Translations under genes and position numbers: made by a program | In this document: positions 40,724-47,838 of the stretch, in pieces | How positions within the stretch are numbered: position 1 is the first letter of the stretch | Layout of the letters: each line of letters begins with the position of its first letter | The notes under the pieces: model-generated | Databases searched by the model: none | Seen by the model: the letters and a program-made list of their open reading frames with translations, nothing else | What the model was told of the DNA's origin: nothing | Source of the DNA: Lachnospiraceae bacterium | GTDB lineage: Bacteria > Bacillota > Clostridia > Lachnospirales > Lachnospiraceae | Reading direction: 5' to 3' | Assembly: GCA_017441825.1 (NCBI GenBank) | Contig: JAFRVD010000063.1 | Coordinates: forward strand, 1-47,838 | DNA length: 47,838 nucleotides

Positions 40724-41062
40724 ATGACCATAGACGTCTACAGTCAATACTTTTCTGCCGATCTTGTTTTTGACGGCGTTCCCAGGCATGCGGCCATCGT
40801 CAAGCTGACGTCCGACTCTGCCGCAGGGCAGATCCGGTACACGGCGTCGGTCAGCTTTTTCCCGCACAATGATGAGGAAGATTATGCAGTCTCTTTTGAT
40901 GCGTACTTCGAGAAAGAATTGTACAGCGCGGCGGGACGCCGGTCAAAAAAGCGTGAAGCTGTCCTCATGGAAGAGCTTCCTGCCGTGATCGACGAGCTTG
41001 CTGAGGATGCCGGCGGCGTCGTTCTGTGGGACCGGCCTCTCAGGGAAGCCAGAATGGGCTGA
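40724..41062 (+). CDS. Uncharacterised 112-aa protein
   Basis: I do not recognise this protein. It begins MTIDVYSQYFSADLVFDGV, continues with alternating beta strands (RHAAIVKLTSDS, IRYTASVSFFPH, DYAVSFDAYFEKE), and ends in a helix (EAVLMEELPAVIDELAEDAG) and GVVLWDRPLREARMG. There is no signal peptide, membrane segment or cysteine. AAAGGAGGACG gives a strong ribosome binding site, so the gene is real. It stands between the phosphotransferase and a GNAT, both small-molecule modifying enzymes. Confidence 0.78.
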   Translation: MTIDVYSQYFSADLVFDGVPRHAAIVKLTSDSAAGQIRYTASVSFFPHNDEEDYAVSFDAYFEKELYSAAGRRSKKREAVLMEELPAVIDELAEDAGGVVLWDRPLREARMG

Positions 41063-41105
41063 TTCCCCGTGACTGCGTCGCTTAACAGCCATAAAAGGAG
41101 CACTC

Positions 41106-41645
41106 ATGAATACTGACCGAATGGCCGACCTGATCGAAACGGAGAGACTCGTCCTGTTCCCGTATACCCGGGAAAATCTGGCCCTGTTCAACACGGACCT
41201 GTCCCGGTTTGAAGAAGAATTCGGCGTCGTCTACCGCGGAGAAGAGCTCGACTACCTGCTTAGGGATTTCCTCATCAGGCTGGAGCAGGAGATAGCTGAG
41301 GACCCGGAGCATTACCTGTTCTTTACGGAGTTCCTGATCGTCCTCAAGGAGAACAGCCATATCATCGGGTCCATCGATTACAAATACGTTCCGAAAGACG
41401 GCGTCACGGAAGTCGGCTACGGGATGAACCCGGCCTATACCGGGCACGGATATATGACGGAGGCGCTGACTGCCTTTCTGGACTTTGGCAGAGAACTCGG
41501 CATCCGTACCGTCCGCGCGGACACGAGACCGGATAACGTGCGGTCTCAGAACGTACTCCGGCGCTGCGGCTTTCACTTTCTGCGCGACGATGGAAACCTC
41601 TGGTGGGAGACGGATTTGGCACCACTTACGGAGGATGAAGCTTGA
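41106..41645 (+). CDS. RimJ/RimL-type GNAT acetyltransferase
   Basis: The product is 179 aa. It begins LIETERLVLFPYTRENLALF, the RimL-like opening; acetyl-CoA binding is in VGYGMNPAYTGHGYMTEALTAFL, and the C-terminal RADTRPDNVRSQNVLRRCGFHFL is the closing strand-helix with N and S contacts. This branch modifies protein N-termini or antibiotics such as streptogramins and phosphinothricin; substrate here is unknown. AAAAGGAGC is the ribosome binding site. Its last four bases are shared with the start of the next gene. Confidence 0.87.
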   Translation: MNTDRMADLIETERLVLFPYTRENLALFNTDLSRFEEEFGVVYRGEELDYLLRDFLIRLEQEIAEDPEHYLFFTEFLIVLKENSHIIGSIDYKYVPKDGVTEVGYGMNPAYTGHGYMTEALTAFLDFGRELGIRTVRADTRPDNVRSQNVLRRCGFHFLRDDGNLWWETDLAPLTEDEA

Positions 41646-42730
41646 AAAAGAAGAGGAAACTGAAAGTGCCTGTGATCGTGATCGGCTGCATTCTGGTGCT
41701 TGGGATCATCGCAGTCTTTATCATATTCCCGCCCGGTTCCGGAAAGCTCCCTGAATATAAAACTGAGAACGGGCTCTCCGAAAGGGCTCGGGTAAAGACC
41801 GATACCGGAGACCTTGAGATCATACTGCTCTCGGAAAACACGGACAATCCTGTCCTCCTCGTGTGCGGCGGAGGGCCCGGGATCCCTCAGTATCTGCTGG
41901 AATACTGTTATCCATCGGCGCTGTCCGAGGTGTTTACAGTCTGTTACTGGGACTACAGAGGCACCGGGGCATCCTATCGCTCCGACGACGCGAAAACCAT
42001 GACGACGGACCGGTACATAAAGGATGCGCTGGCAGTTACGGATTACCTGTCGGAAAGATTTTCCGATGACCGGATCTTTATCATGGGCCATTCCTTCGGG
42101 ACCTATCTTGCGCTGAAGACAGTTCAGGCGTATCCCGAGCGTTACCGCTGCTATATCGCGATGTCCCAGATCGTGGACCAGAAGCAGTCGGAGTACCTGG
42201 CGTTCGATTACATGAAGGGCTGCTATGAAAAGAGCGGCATTGGGATGGCGAAACGTTTTCAGAAGTATGATATCCGGGGCTCTGAAGAAGACTATAACGA
42301 CTATTTCTTCTCCGGGCTTCGGGATAAGGCCATGCACGACCTCGGGGTCGGGACCACGAGGGATATGCGTTCCGTGATCAGCGGGATCTTCTTCCCGAGC
42401 CTTAGGTGCAGGGCGTATTCACAGGCGGAGCGGATCAAAATCTGGAAGGGAAAGGCGCTGTCCAGATCGTTTCCGGTGACGCAGGACGCGATCACGTTCA
42501 ACGCCCGGAGAGACGTCCCCGAAATAGAAATACCGGTTTGCTTCATCGTCGGGAAATATGACTATACCTGCTGCGCTTCCCTTCAGGAGGAATACTATGA
42601 GGAGATAGAGGCCCCGGAAAAGGAGCTGTTCCTGTTTGAAGATTCCGCGCACAGTCCCCTGTACGAGGAGTATGAAAAAGGGAAGCAGGTGCTTACGGAG
42701 ATCAGGGACAGATACGGAAAAGCGAATTGA
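41642..42730 (+). CDS. Membrane-anchored alpha/beta hydrolase (proline-iminopeptidase-like)
   Basis: The product is 362 aa with an N-terminal basic and hydrophobic anchor (KKKRKLKVPVIVIGCILVLGII, then AVFIIFPPGS), so the enzyme domain is outside the cell. The oxyanion loop is VCGGGPGIPQYLLE, as in proline iminopeptidases and related esterases; the nucleophile elbow is MGHSFGTYLAL, the acid is in VGKYDYTCC and the His in DSAHSPLYEE. Release of N-terminal proline or ester cleavage are possible. The start is TTG 41642, seven bases after GGAGG, overlapping the preceding gene by four bases (TTGA), so the two are translationally coupled. Confidence 0.85.
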   Translation: MKKKRKLKVPVIVIGCILVLGIIAVFIIFPPGSGKLPEYKTENGLSERARVKTDTGDLEIILLSENTDNPVLLVCGGGPGIPQYLLEYCYPSALSEVFTVCYWDYRGTGASYRSDDAKTMTTDRYIKDALAVTDYLSERFSDDRIFIMGHSFGTYLALKTVQAYPERYRCYIAMSQIVDQKQSEYLAFDYMKGCYEKSGIGMAKRFQKYDIRGSEEDYNDYFFSGLRDKAMHDLGVGTTRDMRSVISGIFFPSLRCRAYSQAERIKIWKGKALSRSFPVTQDAITFNARRDVPEIEIPVCFIVGKYDYTCCASLQEEYYEEIEAPEKELFLFEDSAHSPLYEEYEKGKQVLTEIRDRYGKAN

Positions 42731-42799
42731 GAAGGCTGTGGAAGAGGAACAATAAGGTGCAAAAATCGCGCCTAAAAAAGAGGACAGGAGAGAACAATT

Positions 42800-43981
42800 A
42801 TGGCAGATCGTATTTATTCAAATCAGATCATTGTAGCGGCAAGCGACACGCTCCCTGAGTACAAGGAGAACGCGGACCTCGTCTGTACGGGCAGCCACGA
42901 TGAAGCGGTCATCCAGCAGGCGCTCGACAGGGCCGCGGAGCTGAAGTTTGCTACGGTACTGCTGCTCGATGGGAGCTACAGCATCGACGGGTTCCCGGAA
43001 AACGACGGGGACGGGAACCGCGCGGCGCTGGTGATCCGGGAGGAGTCACTGAATATCAACTTCCGCGGCATGACCGGGGAAAAGAGCCCGACCCTTATGG
43101 TCACGCGGAAAGCGCTGGAGTCCATCCGTGAAGGGGAGCACGTCAGTGTGATCACCGTCGGAAAACGGCCGATCAACACGCTCGTAAACAACTATTCCGA
43201 CTTCCGCGTGAACATCGCCGGCATGGACAAGCCGCTTGTGGCCATCAACAATTACTACAGCGGCGCCAGCATCATCGAGCGCGTGCGGCTGTTCTGCTCG
43301 GGCTACGGTCCCGGCGTCATGCCGGTCCCGGGCCTTGTGGGCATCCGCATGAGCCGCGGCAACCCGAACGGGACCGGGCAGCAGATGGACAACATCGGCG
43401 TGTTCGGGTTCTACGAGGGGTACCAGATGGGCGGCGAGCACATCGTTGCCTGGGGCCTGCTCACCCGGAACTGCTACTACGGCTACACCTTCGGCAACTA
43501 TGAATACGATGCCGGCGTGATGGAGCATCCGCTGACGCTCATCAACTGCTGCGACGAGCTCATGAGCTGCATGCCGCTGTTCGCGCGCTGCGGCAACTGG
43601 GAGAAGCGGAACTACAGGGGCCTGCAGCAGATCGACCTCATCGGCTTCAACATTGAGCTCCGGCCGCTCGAGAACCCGACGCTTTCAGAGGTGCAGCTCG
43701 CCCGTGAAGTCACGCCTGACGCTTTCTGCGGTAATATCTGCTTTGCCGCCAATAAATACGCGGTCAGCGATGAAAACGCCGTGGATGTGCCGTTCTGGGA
43801 AGAGGGCTCCGGACACAATTTCAAGACTGTGAACGCCACACACAAGCAGGGAGGGAGCCGCGCGGAGCGCCTGACCTACGTCCCCATGTACATGCAGGAA
43901 TACTATGATCTGGACCTCCGTAAAAAGCTCATTTTTGACGGCCGGGAATGGGTCGATTACAACGGAAATCCTGCGGACTGA
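42800..43981 (+). CDS. Right-handed beta-helix/pectate-lyase-like protein without signal peptide
   Basis: The product is 393 aa. The N-terminal IIVAASDTLPEYKENADLVCTG then DEAVIQQALDRAAELK and VLLLDGSYSIDGF is the usual opening of pectate-lyase-superfamily beta-helix proteins, where such a cap precedes rungs of parallel beta helix; the middle of the protein (FRVNIAGMDKPLVAINNYY, ASIIERVRLFCSGYG) is rung-like. There is no signal peptide or anchor and I cannot see a catalytic motif, so it may be an intracellular sugar-binding or isomerase-type protein. AGGAGAG is the ribosome binding site. It follows the hydrolase after 69 bases without a terminator. Confidence 0.8.
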   Translation: MADRIYSNQIIVAASDTLPEYKENADLVCTGSHDEAVIQQALDRAAELKFATVLLLDGSYSIDGFPENDGDGNRAALVIREESLNINFRGMTGEKSPTLMVTRKALESIREGEHVSVITVGKRPINTLVNNYSDFRVNIAGMDKPLVAINNYYSGASIIERVRLFCSGYGPGVMPVPGLVGIRMSRGNPNGTGQQMDNIGVFGFYEGYQMGGEHIVAWGLLTRNCYYGYTFGNYEYDAGVMEHPLTLINCCDELMSCMPLFARCGNWEKRNYRGLQQIDLIGFNIELRPLENPTLSEVQLAREVTPDAFCGNICFAANKYAVSDENAVDVPFWEEGSGHNFKTVNATHKQGGSRAERLTYVPMYMQEYYDLDLRKKLIFDGREWVDYNGNPAD

Positions 43982-44024
43982 CGGGAGAAGCTTCACAGGT
44001 GATCAATCATAAGGAGACCGGCTC

Positions 44025-44816
44025 ATGCTGACAAAACACGATATCTGGAAATTCATGGAAGAGAACGGCGTCCGGCGGGACGACAAGATCACGATCCACA
44101 CGTCCCTCCGCGCGATCGGGCCCGTTGAAAACGGCGCCGACGGCCTCATCGACGCCCTGAAAGAGTATCTCGATCAGGGCCTTCTCCTGATCCCCACACA
44201 CACCTGGGACGAAGTGTGCAAGGCACATCCGTACTACGACGTCTGTACGAGCGTCCCGTGCATCGGTACGCTCGCAAAGATCGCGGCATTCCGCCCGGAC
44301 GGTGTCCGGTCGCTTCACCCCACACATTCTGTGGCCGCCTTCGGCATCGACGCGTACGATTACGTCAAAGGGGAAGAAACCTGTGCGTCTCCCGGGCCCG
44401 TGGGCTCCTGCCTCTCGAGGCTCTATGAGGAGAACGGAAAGGTCCTTCTTATAGGTGTCGGCCATAACCGGAACACCTATCTTCACACTGTGGATGAACG
44501 CCTTTGTATCCCCGACCGGCTGAACCCGGAGGGCTACGTCATCACGATCCGGGACTGGAACGGGAAGGAGCTCGAGTCTCCTCCGTTCCACGGGCACCGT
44601 TCGGCGCACACCGATGACGTCTCCCAGTTCTATCCGAACTACAGGGAGGCGTTCGAATACACCGGCGCCGTCACATACGCGAAGCTCGGGAACGCGCTTG
44701 TCTACTGCTGCGACGTGCGGAAGATGACGGATACGGTCCGGCTCCTCTGGGAGCGCACCGACCACGACCTGTGCATCAGCAATGAGCCGGTGCCGCGGGA
44801 ATACTATATGGATTAA
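44025..44816 (+). CDS. AAC(3)-family N-acetyltransferase-like protein
   Basis: The product is 263 aa. It matches the aminoglycoside N(3)-acetyltransferase family: VRRDDKITIHTSLRAIGPVENGADGLIDAL at the N-terminus, LLIPTHTWDEV, RSLHPTHSVAAFG with the catalytic-type His, and GKVLLIGVGHNRNTYLHTVDE. Antibiotic-resistance members and uncharacterised chromosomal members (for example YokD of Bacillus subtilis) share this fold; sequence alone cannot tell whether aminoglycosides are substrates. AAGGAGACC is the ribosome binding site. It is followed by the prolyl-tRNA editing protein after 29 bases. Confidence 0.87.
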   Translation: MLTKHDIWKFMEENGVRRDDKITIHTSLRAIGPVENGADGLIDALKEYLDQGLLLIPTHTWDEVCKAHPYYDVCTSVPCIGTLAKIAAFRPDGVRSLHPTHSVAAFGIDAYDYVKGEETCASPGPVGSCLSRLYEENGKVLLIGVGHNRNTYLHTVDERLCIPDRLNPEGYVITIRDWNGKELESPPFHGHRSAHTDDVSQFYPNYREAFEYTGAVTYAKLGNALVYCCDVRKMTDTVRLLWERTDHDLCISNEPVPREYYMD

Positions 44817-44845
44817 TACAGAACCGGGAAGGATCAGACAGACGC

Positions 44846-45391
44846 ATGGAACTATATAACGGAAGACCTGAAAACACTGAGGGACGACTGGAAAGAGAAG
44901 TCCGGACATACGATCTGCTGGACCGGCTGGGCATCCCTTACCTGCGGACGGATCACGAGCCGGCGGACAATATGGAGGCCTGCAACAGAATCGATGCGGT
45001 ACTCGGCGTAGTGATTTGCAAGAACCTGTTTCTCTGTAACCGCCAGAAGACGAAGTTTTATCTTCTCATGATGCCGGGCGACAAAAAGTTCAAGACGAAG
45101 GAGCTTTCTGCGCAGATCAATTCCGCGCGGCTGTCCTTCGCGGATGCGGACGCCATGCTTCAGTATCTGGACATCGAACCCGGCGCCGTCAGCATCATGG
45201 GGCTCATGAACGATCACGGGAACGACGTGGAACTCCTGATCGATGAGGACGTCCTCCGGGACGAGTACATCGGCTGCCATCCCTGCGTCAATACGTCGAG
45301 CCTTAAGCTCCGCACGGAAGACGTTGTGAAGATCTTCCTGCCTGCGGTAAACCACGGATACAGGACGGTTCACCTTGTGGGAGAGGATTAA
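44846..45391 (+). CDS. Prolyl-tRNA editing (YbaK/PrdX-type) protein
   Basis: The product is 181 aa. It has the YbaK/ProX fold: EREVRTYDLLDRLGIPYLRTDHEPADNMEAC at the N-terminus, ICKNLFLCNRQKTKFYLLMMPGDKKFKT in the middle with the family Lys, and SARLSFADADAMLQYL, PGAVSIMGLMNDHGNDVELLID and CHPCVNTSSLKL, which form the active-site pocket. PrdX-type proteins hydrolyse Ala- or Cys-tRNA(Pro); that specificity is known for homologues only. AAGGATC precedes the start. It is the last gene before a hairpin. Confidence 0.9.
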   Translation: MELYNGRPENTEGRLEREVRTYDLLDRLGIPYLRTDHEPADNMEACNRIDAVLGVVICKNLFLCNRQKTKFYLLMMPGDKKFKTKELSAQINSARLSFADADAMLQYLDIEPGAVSIMGLMNDHGNDVELLIDEDVLRDEYIGCHPCVNTSSLKLRTEDVVKIFLPAVNHGYRTVHLVGED

Positions 45392-45398
45392 GATACAC

Positions 45399-45437
45399 GG
45401 AAGGCCGGCTTCCCCAAAAGAGAGAAGCCGGCCTTCC
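45399..45437. terminator. Long hairpin after the prolyl-tRNA editing gene
   Basis: GGAAGGCCGGCTTC at 45399-45412 and GAAGCCGGCCTTCC at 45424-45437 form a 14-bp stem between convergent genes. There is no clear U-tract on either strand, but the strength and position suggest an end of transcription. Confidence 0.7.
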
Positions 45438-45461
45438 GGCGTTCATATAATACGCTTCAGT

Positions 45462-45623
45462 TTATTTTCCCATGATCTTCGCCAGCTCGTTTTCGATCTG
45501 GTTCACAGTCTTCAGATAGTCGGTCAGGCTCATCGACTTCACGTCGTAATGATGCTCGGCGTACGAGATCGCAAAGCGTTCGATCCGGTCTTCGATAGAG
45601 AGTTTTACGGTGATCTCCTCCAT
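45462..45623 (-). CDS. Small 53-aa protein
   Basis: The frame runs from ATG 45623 to TAA 45464-45462. The product is a charged, helix-rich 53-aa protein beginning MEEITVKLSIEDRIERFAIS and ending QIENELAKIMGK, with no signal peptide or membrane segment. It has good expression signals: AAAGGAG about nine bases before the ATG and a TATAAT -10 box upstream on the minus strand. The opening strand plus helices suggests a small DNA- or RNA-associated or regulatory protein, but I do not recognise it. It lies convergent to the prolyl-tRNA editing gene and divergent from the MFS gene. Confidence 0.72.
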   Translation of the reverse strand: MEEITVKLSIEDRIERFAISYAEHHYDVKSMSLTDYLKTVNQIENELAKIMGK

Positions 45624-45674
45624 AATTCCACACTCCTTTCGTTGATTCAGCCGCAGCGGCGGTCTGTTAACCGG

Positions 45675-45703
45675 ATTATACCACGTATCCCGGTAATACG
45701 AAA
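45675..45703 (-). promoter_or_regulatory. Promoter for the 53-aa gene
   Basis: On the minus strand TTTCGT (45703-45698) and a perfect TATAAT (45680-45675) are separated by 17 bases. The -35 box is weak. Confidence 0.6.
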
Positions 45704-45716
45704 GCCCCGGAAGCTC

Positions 45717-45745
45717 TTGTAAATCGTTCGGAAAACAGGTACAAT
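45717..45745 (+). promoter_or_regulatory. Promoter for the MFS transporter gene
   Basis: TTGTAA at 45717-45722 and TACAAT at 45740-45745 are separated by 17 bases; it is back to back with the promoter of the 53-aa gene. Confidence 0.68.
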
Positions 45746-45846
45746 ACAGGAAGAAAGATACCGTGCCGCAGGACGGACCTCCGGCGGAAGCAGACAGATC
45801 GATTCATGGATACGGCGCGGTACCGGAAAAATCCCCGGGGGTCATC

Positions 45847-47163
45847 ATGGAAGCACAAAAAGGACAGGACAACGGCCTCGGCTACAGCCCGGAAGCGTAC
45901 GTACGCTTTCGAAGCTCAGGCATCCGGCTGCTGGTCCTGTTTTCTGTATTTTACGCAACATTTTACTGTACGCGCCTGAATCTCGCGAACGCAGGCGCGA
46001 AGATGATGGAAGAGCTCGGGCTCACGAGCGGGGAGATCGGCGTCCTGACAGCGTGCCTCTTCTGGGGATATGCCGCGGGGAACCTCCTGGGCGGCCGATG
46101 GACGGAGCTTCTTGGGGTGAAGCTTTCTGTTGTGATCTCCGCGGCGTTCAGCATCGCGCTCAACGTCACGTTCGGGTTTACAGGTTCGTTTCTCTTAATG
46201 GCCGTACTCTGGGCCGCCAATGGCTTCGTCCAGGCCCTCTGCTGGCCCGCGGGCTGCGCGATGATCGCGAACTGGTGGCCGAGCGTCCACCGCGGCTTCG
46301 CGATCGGCTTCGCGAGCGCGTTCGCCGGCTTCGGGCAGGCGCTGGCCGCCGCCATGGTGGCGGTTTCCTTTATGATCCTCCCGTCCTTAGGGTGGCGCAG
46401 CGCGTTCTTTTTGCCGGCACTGCTTCCCCTTGTGTTTTTGCTGATATTCATCCTTTTTACGAGGGAATCGCCTGAAGCGATCGGCCTTCCCGGATACCGG
46501 GAGGAAAACCCCGAGCTCCGGGAAAACGAAGAGGAAATGGATGCGCTCGTGCGGACCCACGGAAAATGGTACCCGTATCTGTACCTCCTCCGGAACGTCC
46601 GCTTTGTGGTCGTCCAGCTGATCCACATCTTTATCGGCATCGCACGGTACGGACTCCTTACGTGGATCCCGCTGTATTTTGTAGAGCGCTTCGGGGTGGA
46701 TATCATGGAAGGGCTGTTTACGTCGCTCGCGCTGCCCGTAGGGATGGGCATCGGCTCGCTCATCCTCCCGACGATGACCGACCGGTTCCGCAACCGGATG
46801 CGTGTGGTGCCCCTTTCAGCGTTCATATCGGCAGCCGCAGTTCTTGGCTTCCTGTTTCTCGATCCCAGGACGTCCGCAGGCCTGATCCTCACGGAAATTC
46901 TGCTGTTTACCGCGGGATTTTTCATCTACGCCATTGCCGCGGTCCTGAACACGGTCACGAGCGACCTCTGCGGGCGGGTGCTGGCAGGCACCGGGAACGG
47001 CATCATGGGCTTCTGCGGGTATTTGGGGGCAGGGCTCCAGTCGCTGGTGTACGGCCTCATCATCCACGTGAGCGGCTGGAACATGGTATTTGTGTCGATC
47101 ACGGTCCTCCTTGTGGTGTCTGCAGTGCTTGCGGCGGCGCCGGGGAAGAGGAGAGCCTTATGA
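45847..47163 (+). CDS. MFS transporter, OPA-like (UhpC/GlpT type)
   Basis: The product is 438 aa with about twelve membrane segments in two halves. YATFYCTRLNLANAGAKMMEELGLTSGEIGVL is the N-terminal signature of the organophosphate:phosphate antiporter group (YCTRxNL corresponds to the YxxRxNx region), followed by FWGYAAGNLLGGRWTELLGVK and NGFVQALCWPAGCAMIANWWP. Substrates of the group are sugar phosphates or glycerol-3-phosphate, but the specificity is not evident here. ATG 45847 is chosen because it leaves a normal 25-residue N-terminus before TM1 and GGGGGTC precedes it; a GTG at 45763 behind AGGAAG is a realistic alternative that adds 28 residues. A hairpin lies 48 bases beyond the stop. 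Confidence 0.85.
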   Translation: MEAQKGQDNGLGYSPEAYVRFRSSGIRLLVLFSVFYATFYCTRLNLANAGAKMMEELGLTSGEIGVLTACLFWGYAAGNLLGGRWTELLGVKLSVVISAAFSIALNVTFGFTGSFLLMAVLWAANGFVQALCWPAGCAMIANWWPSVHRGFAIGFASAFAGFGQALAAAMVAVSFMILPSLGWRSAFFLPALLPLVFLLIFILFTRESPEAIGLPGYREENPELRENEEEMDALVRTHGKWYPYLYLLRNVRFVVVQLIHIFIGIARYGLLTWIPLYFVERFGVDIMEGLFTSLALPVGMGIGSLILPTMTDRFRNRMRVVPLSAFISAAAVLGFLFLDPRTSAGLILTEILLFTAGFFIYAIAAVLNTVTSDLCGRVLAGTGNGIMGFCGYLGAGLQSLVYGLIIHVSGWNMVFVSITVLLVVSAVLAAAPGKRRAL

Positions 47164-47210
47164 TGATGAAAATGATCTGAGTTCTGTTGATGCGGAGACA
47201 AGTATACAGC

Positions 47211-47230
47211 TGACCGGTTTGCACCGGTCA
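47211..47230 (+). other. Hairpin before the DUF554 gene
   Basis: TGACCGGT at 47211-47218 pairs with ACCGGTCA at 47223-47230. No U-tract follows; the ribosome binding site GGAAGGAGG starts immediately after, so it may set mRNA stability or translation rather than end the upstream gene. Confidence 0.5.
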
Positions 47231-47245
47231 GGAAGGAGGAATGCT

Positions 47246-47838
47246 ATGGGCATGCCTGTTGGAATATTAGTCAATGTCGGAGCAGTAGTCATCGGCGGGT
47301 TCCTGGGAAGCCTGATGGGCGAAAAGATGTCCGGGACGCTCAAGGATACGCTCACGAAGGTGTTCGGCTTCTGCGCGCTCGCGATGGGCATCACGCTGGT
47401 CGTGCGGATGGTGAACATGCCGGCCGTGGTGTTTGCGGTGATCTCAGGCACGATCATCGGCACGGCGCTCGATCTGGATACCCGGATCCGGCGGGGCACG
47501 GGAAAGGCGCTGTCAGCTCTTAAGCTTAACGGAATCGACAACGATCTCATGCTGACCGCGATGGTTCTCTTCTGCGCGAGCGGCACCGGCATTTACGGGT
47601 CGCTGATCTCCGGCATGACCGGAGATCACAGCATCCTGTTCGCAAAATCCATCCTCGACTTCTTTACGGCGATGGTCTTCGCCTGCCAGCTCAAAAAGGC
47701 GACGTGCCTCATCGGCGTGCCGCAGATCGTCATCATGCTGGCGCTCTTCTTTGCGGCCAGGCTGATCTTCCCGCTGACCACGGACGTCATGATCGACGAT
47801 TTCCGCGCGGTGGGCGGCCTCATCCTCTTAGGCACGAG
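47246..47838 (+). CDS. DUF554 membrane protein (partial)
   Basis: The frame is open from ATG 47246 to the end of the window (197 codons), so the C-terminus is missing. It shows the DUF554 pattern: PVGILVNVGAVVIGGFLGSLMG at the N-terminus, FGFCALAMGITLVVRM, AVVFAVISGTIIGTALDLD, and the AMVLFCASGTGIYGSLISGM then ILFAKSILDFFTAMVFA pair, with about six hydrophobic segments. The family (YdfK and YqgA relatives) is a membrane protein of unknown function. GGAGG at 47235-47239 is six bases upstream of the start; the earlier ATG at 47241 is in another frame. Confidence 0.88.
   Translation, partial: MGMPVGILVNVGAVVIGGFLGSLMGEKMSGTLKDTLTKVFGFCALAMGITLVVRMVNMPAVVFAVISGTIIGTALDLDTRIRRGTGKALSALKLNGIDNDLMLTAMVLFCASGTGIYGSLISGMTGDHSILFAKSILDFFTAMVFACQLKKATCLIGVPQIVIMLALFFAARLIFPLTTDVMIDDFRAVGGLILLGT

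Overview
This is GC-rich, gene-dense bacterial chromosome, most likely from an anaerobic Clostridia member of the Lachnospiraceae type. The evidence is pyruvate phosphate dikinase, a HelD-type helicase, a Firmicutes-type L10 leader RNA, AzlCD, an anaerobic sulfatase-type maturase, canonical sigma-A promoters (mostly 17-bp spacers), strong GGAGG ribosome binding sites and several SD-supported TTG/GTG starts. Nothing in it needs a non-standard genetic code. No tRNA, CRISPR array, intact insertion sequence or prophage was recognised.

Layout. 1-5.4 kb: the end of ppdK, a GNAT, a lipoprotein, an alpha/beta hydrolase, a truncated GH51 arabinofuranosidase, an MBL-fold hydrolase and a DUF1294 membrane protein. 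5.4-14 kb: two type-B carboxylesterases, an intact GH51 arabinofuranosidase, a MATE exporter and HelD. 12.6-17.8 kb: a tight co-directional run of esterase, threonine-aldolase-like enzyme, rsmJ-like methyltransferase and DUF362 protein, then a fructokinase. 17.9-20.4 kb: a membrane HD-GYP protein, an unknown protein, a palindromic repeat and a YegP-like protein. 20.4-25.5 kb: asd, lysC and hom on the minus strand and thrC divergent from them, with overlapping promoters. 25.5-27.8 kb: MTA/SAH nucleosidase, SipW-like signal peptidase, AzlC and AzlD. 27.9-34.3 kb: a probable operon of GH31 alpha-xylosidase, GH42 beta-galactosidase, dienelactone-hydrolase-like enzyme and anaerobic sulfatase-type maturase. 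34.4-35.6 kb: a second repeat copy and the L10 leader with rplJ-rplL. 35.6-38.2 kb: a visibly more AT-rich insert holding an ECF-like sigma factor, a seven-TM partner and a possible gene remnant. 38.2-45.6 kb: small modifying enzymes (GNATs, TIGR04076-like, YjbQ-like, APH-like, alpha/beta hydrolase, beta-helix protein, AAC(3)-like, prolyl-tRNA editing) and a 53-aa gene. 45.7-47.8 kb: an OPA-like MFS transporter and the start of a DUF554 protein.

How the genes work together. The glycosidases and esterases fit intracellular debranching of acylated xylose/arabinose/galactose-decorated plant oligosaccharides (xyloglucan or arabinoxylan), but no sugar transporter is present. lysC, asd, hom and thrC take aspartate to threonine, except that no canonical homoserine kinase is beside them.

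The strongest unusual observations are a TGA stop exactly at the conserved tryptophan codon of the GYNPEQW-type N-terminus of the otherwise intact GH42 gene; a GH51 gene cut off early although its promoter and start signals look intact; two copies of a palindromic repeat family in different intergenic regions; an AT-rich sigma/anti-sigma-like island with a coding-like scar; an orphan sulfatase-type maturase at the end of a glycosidase operon; and a conserved-looking 53-aa gene with its own signals.
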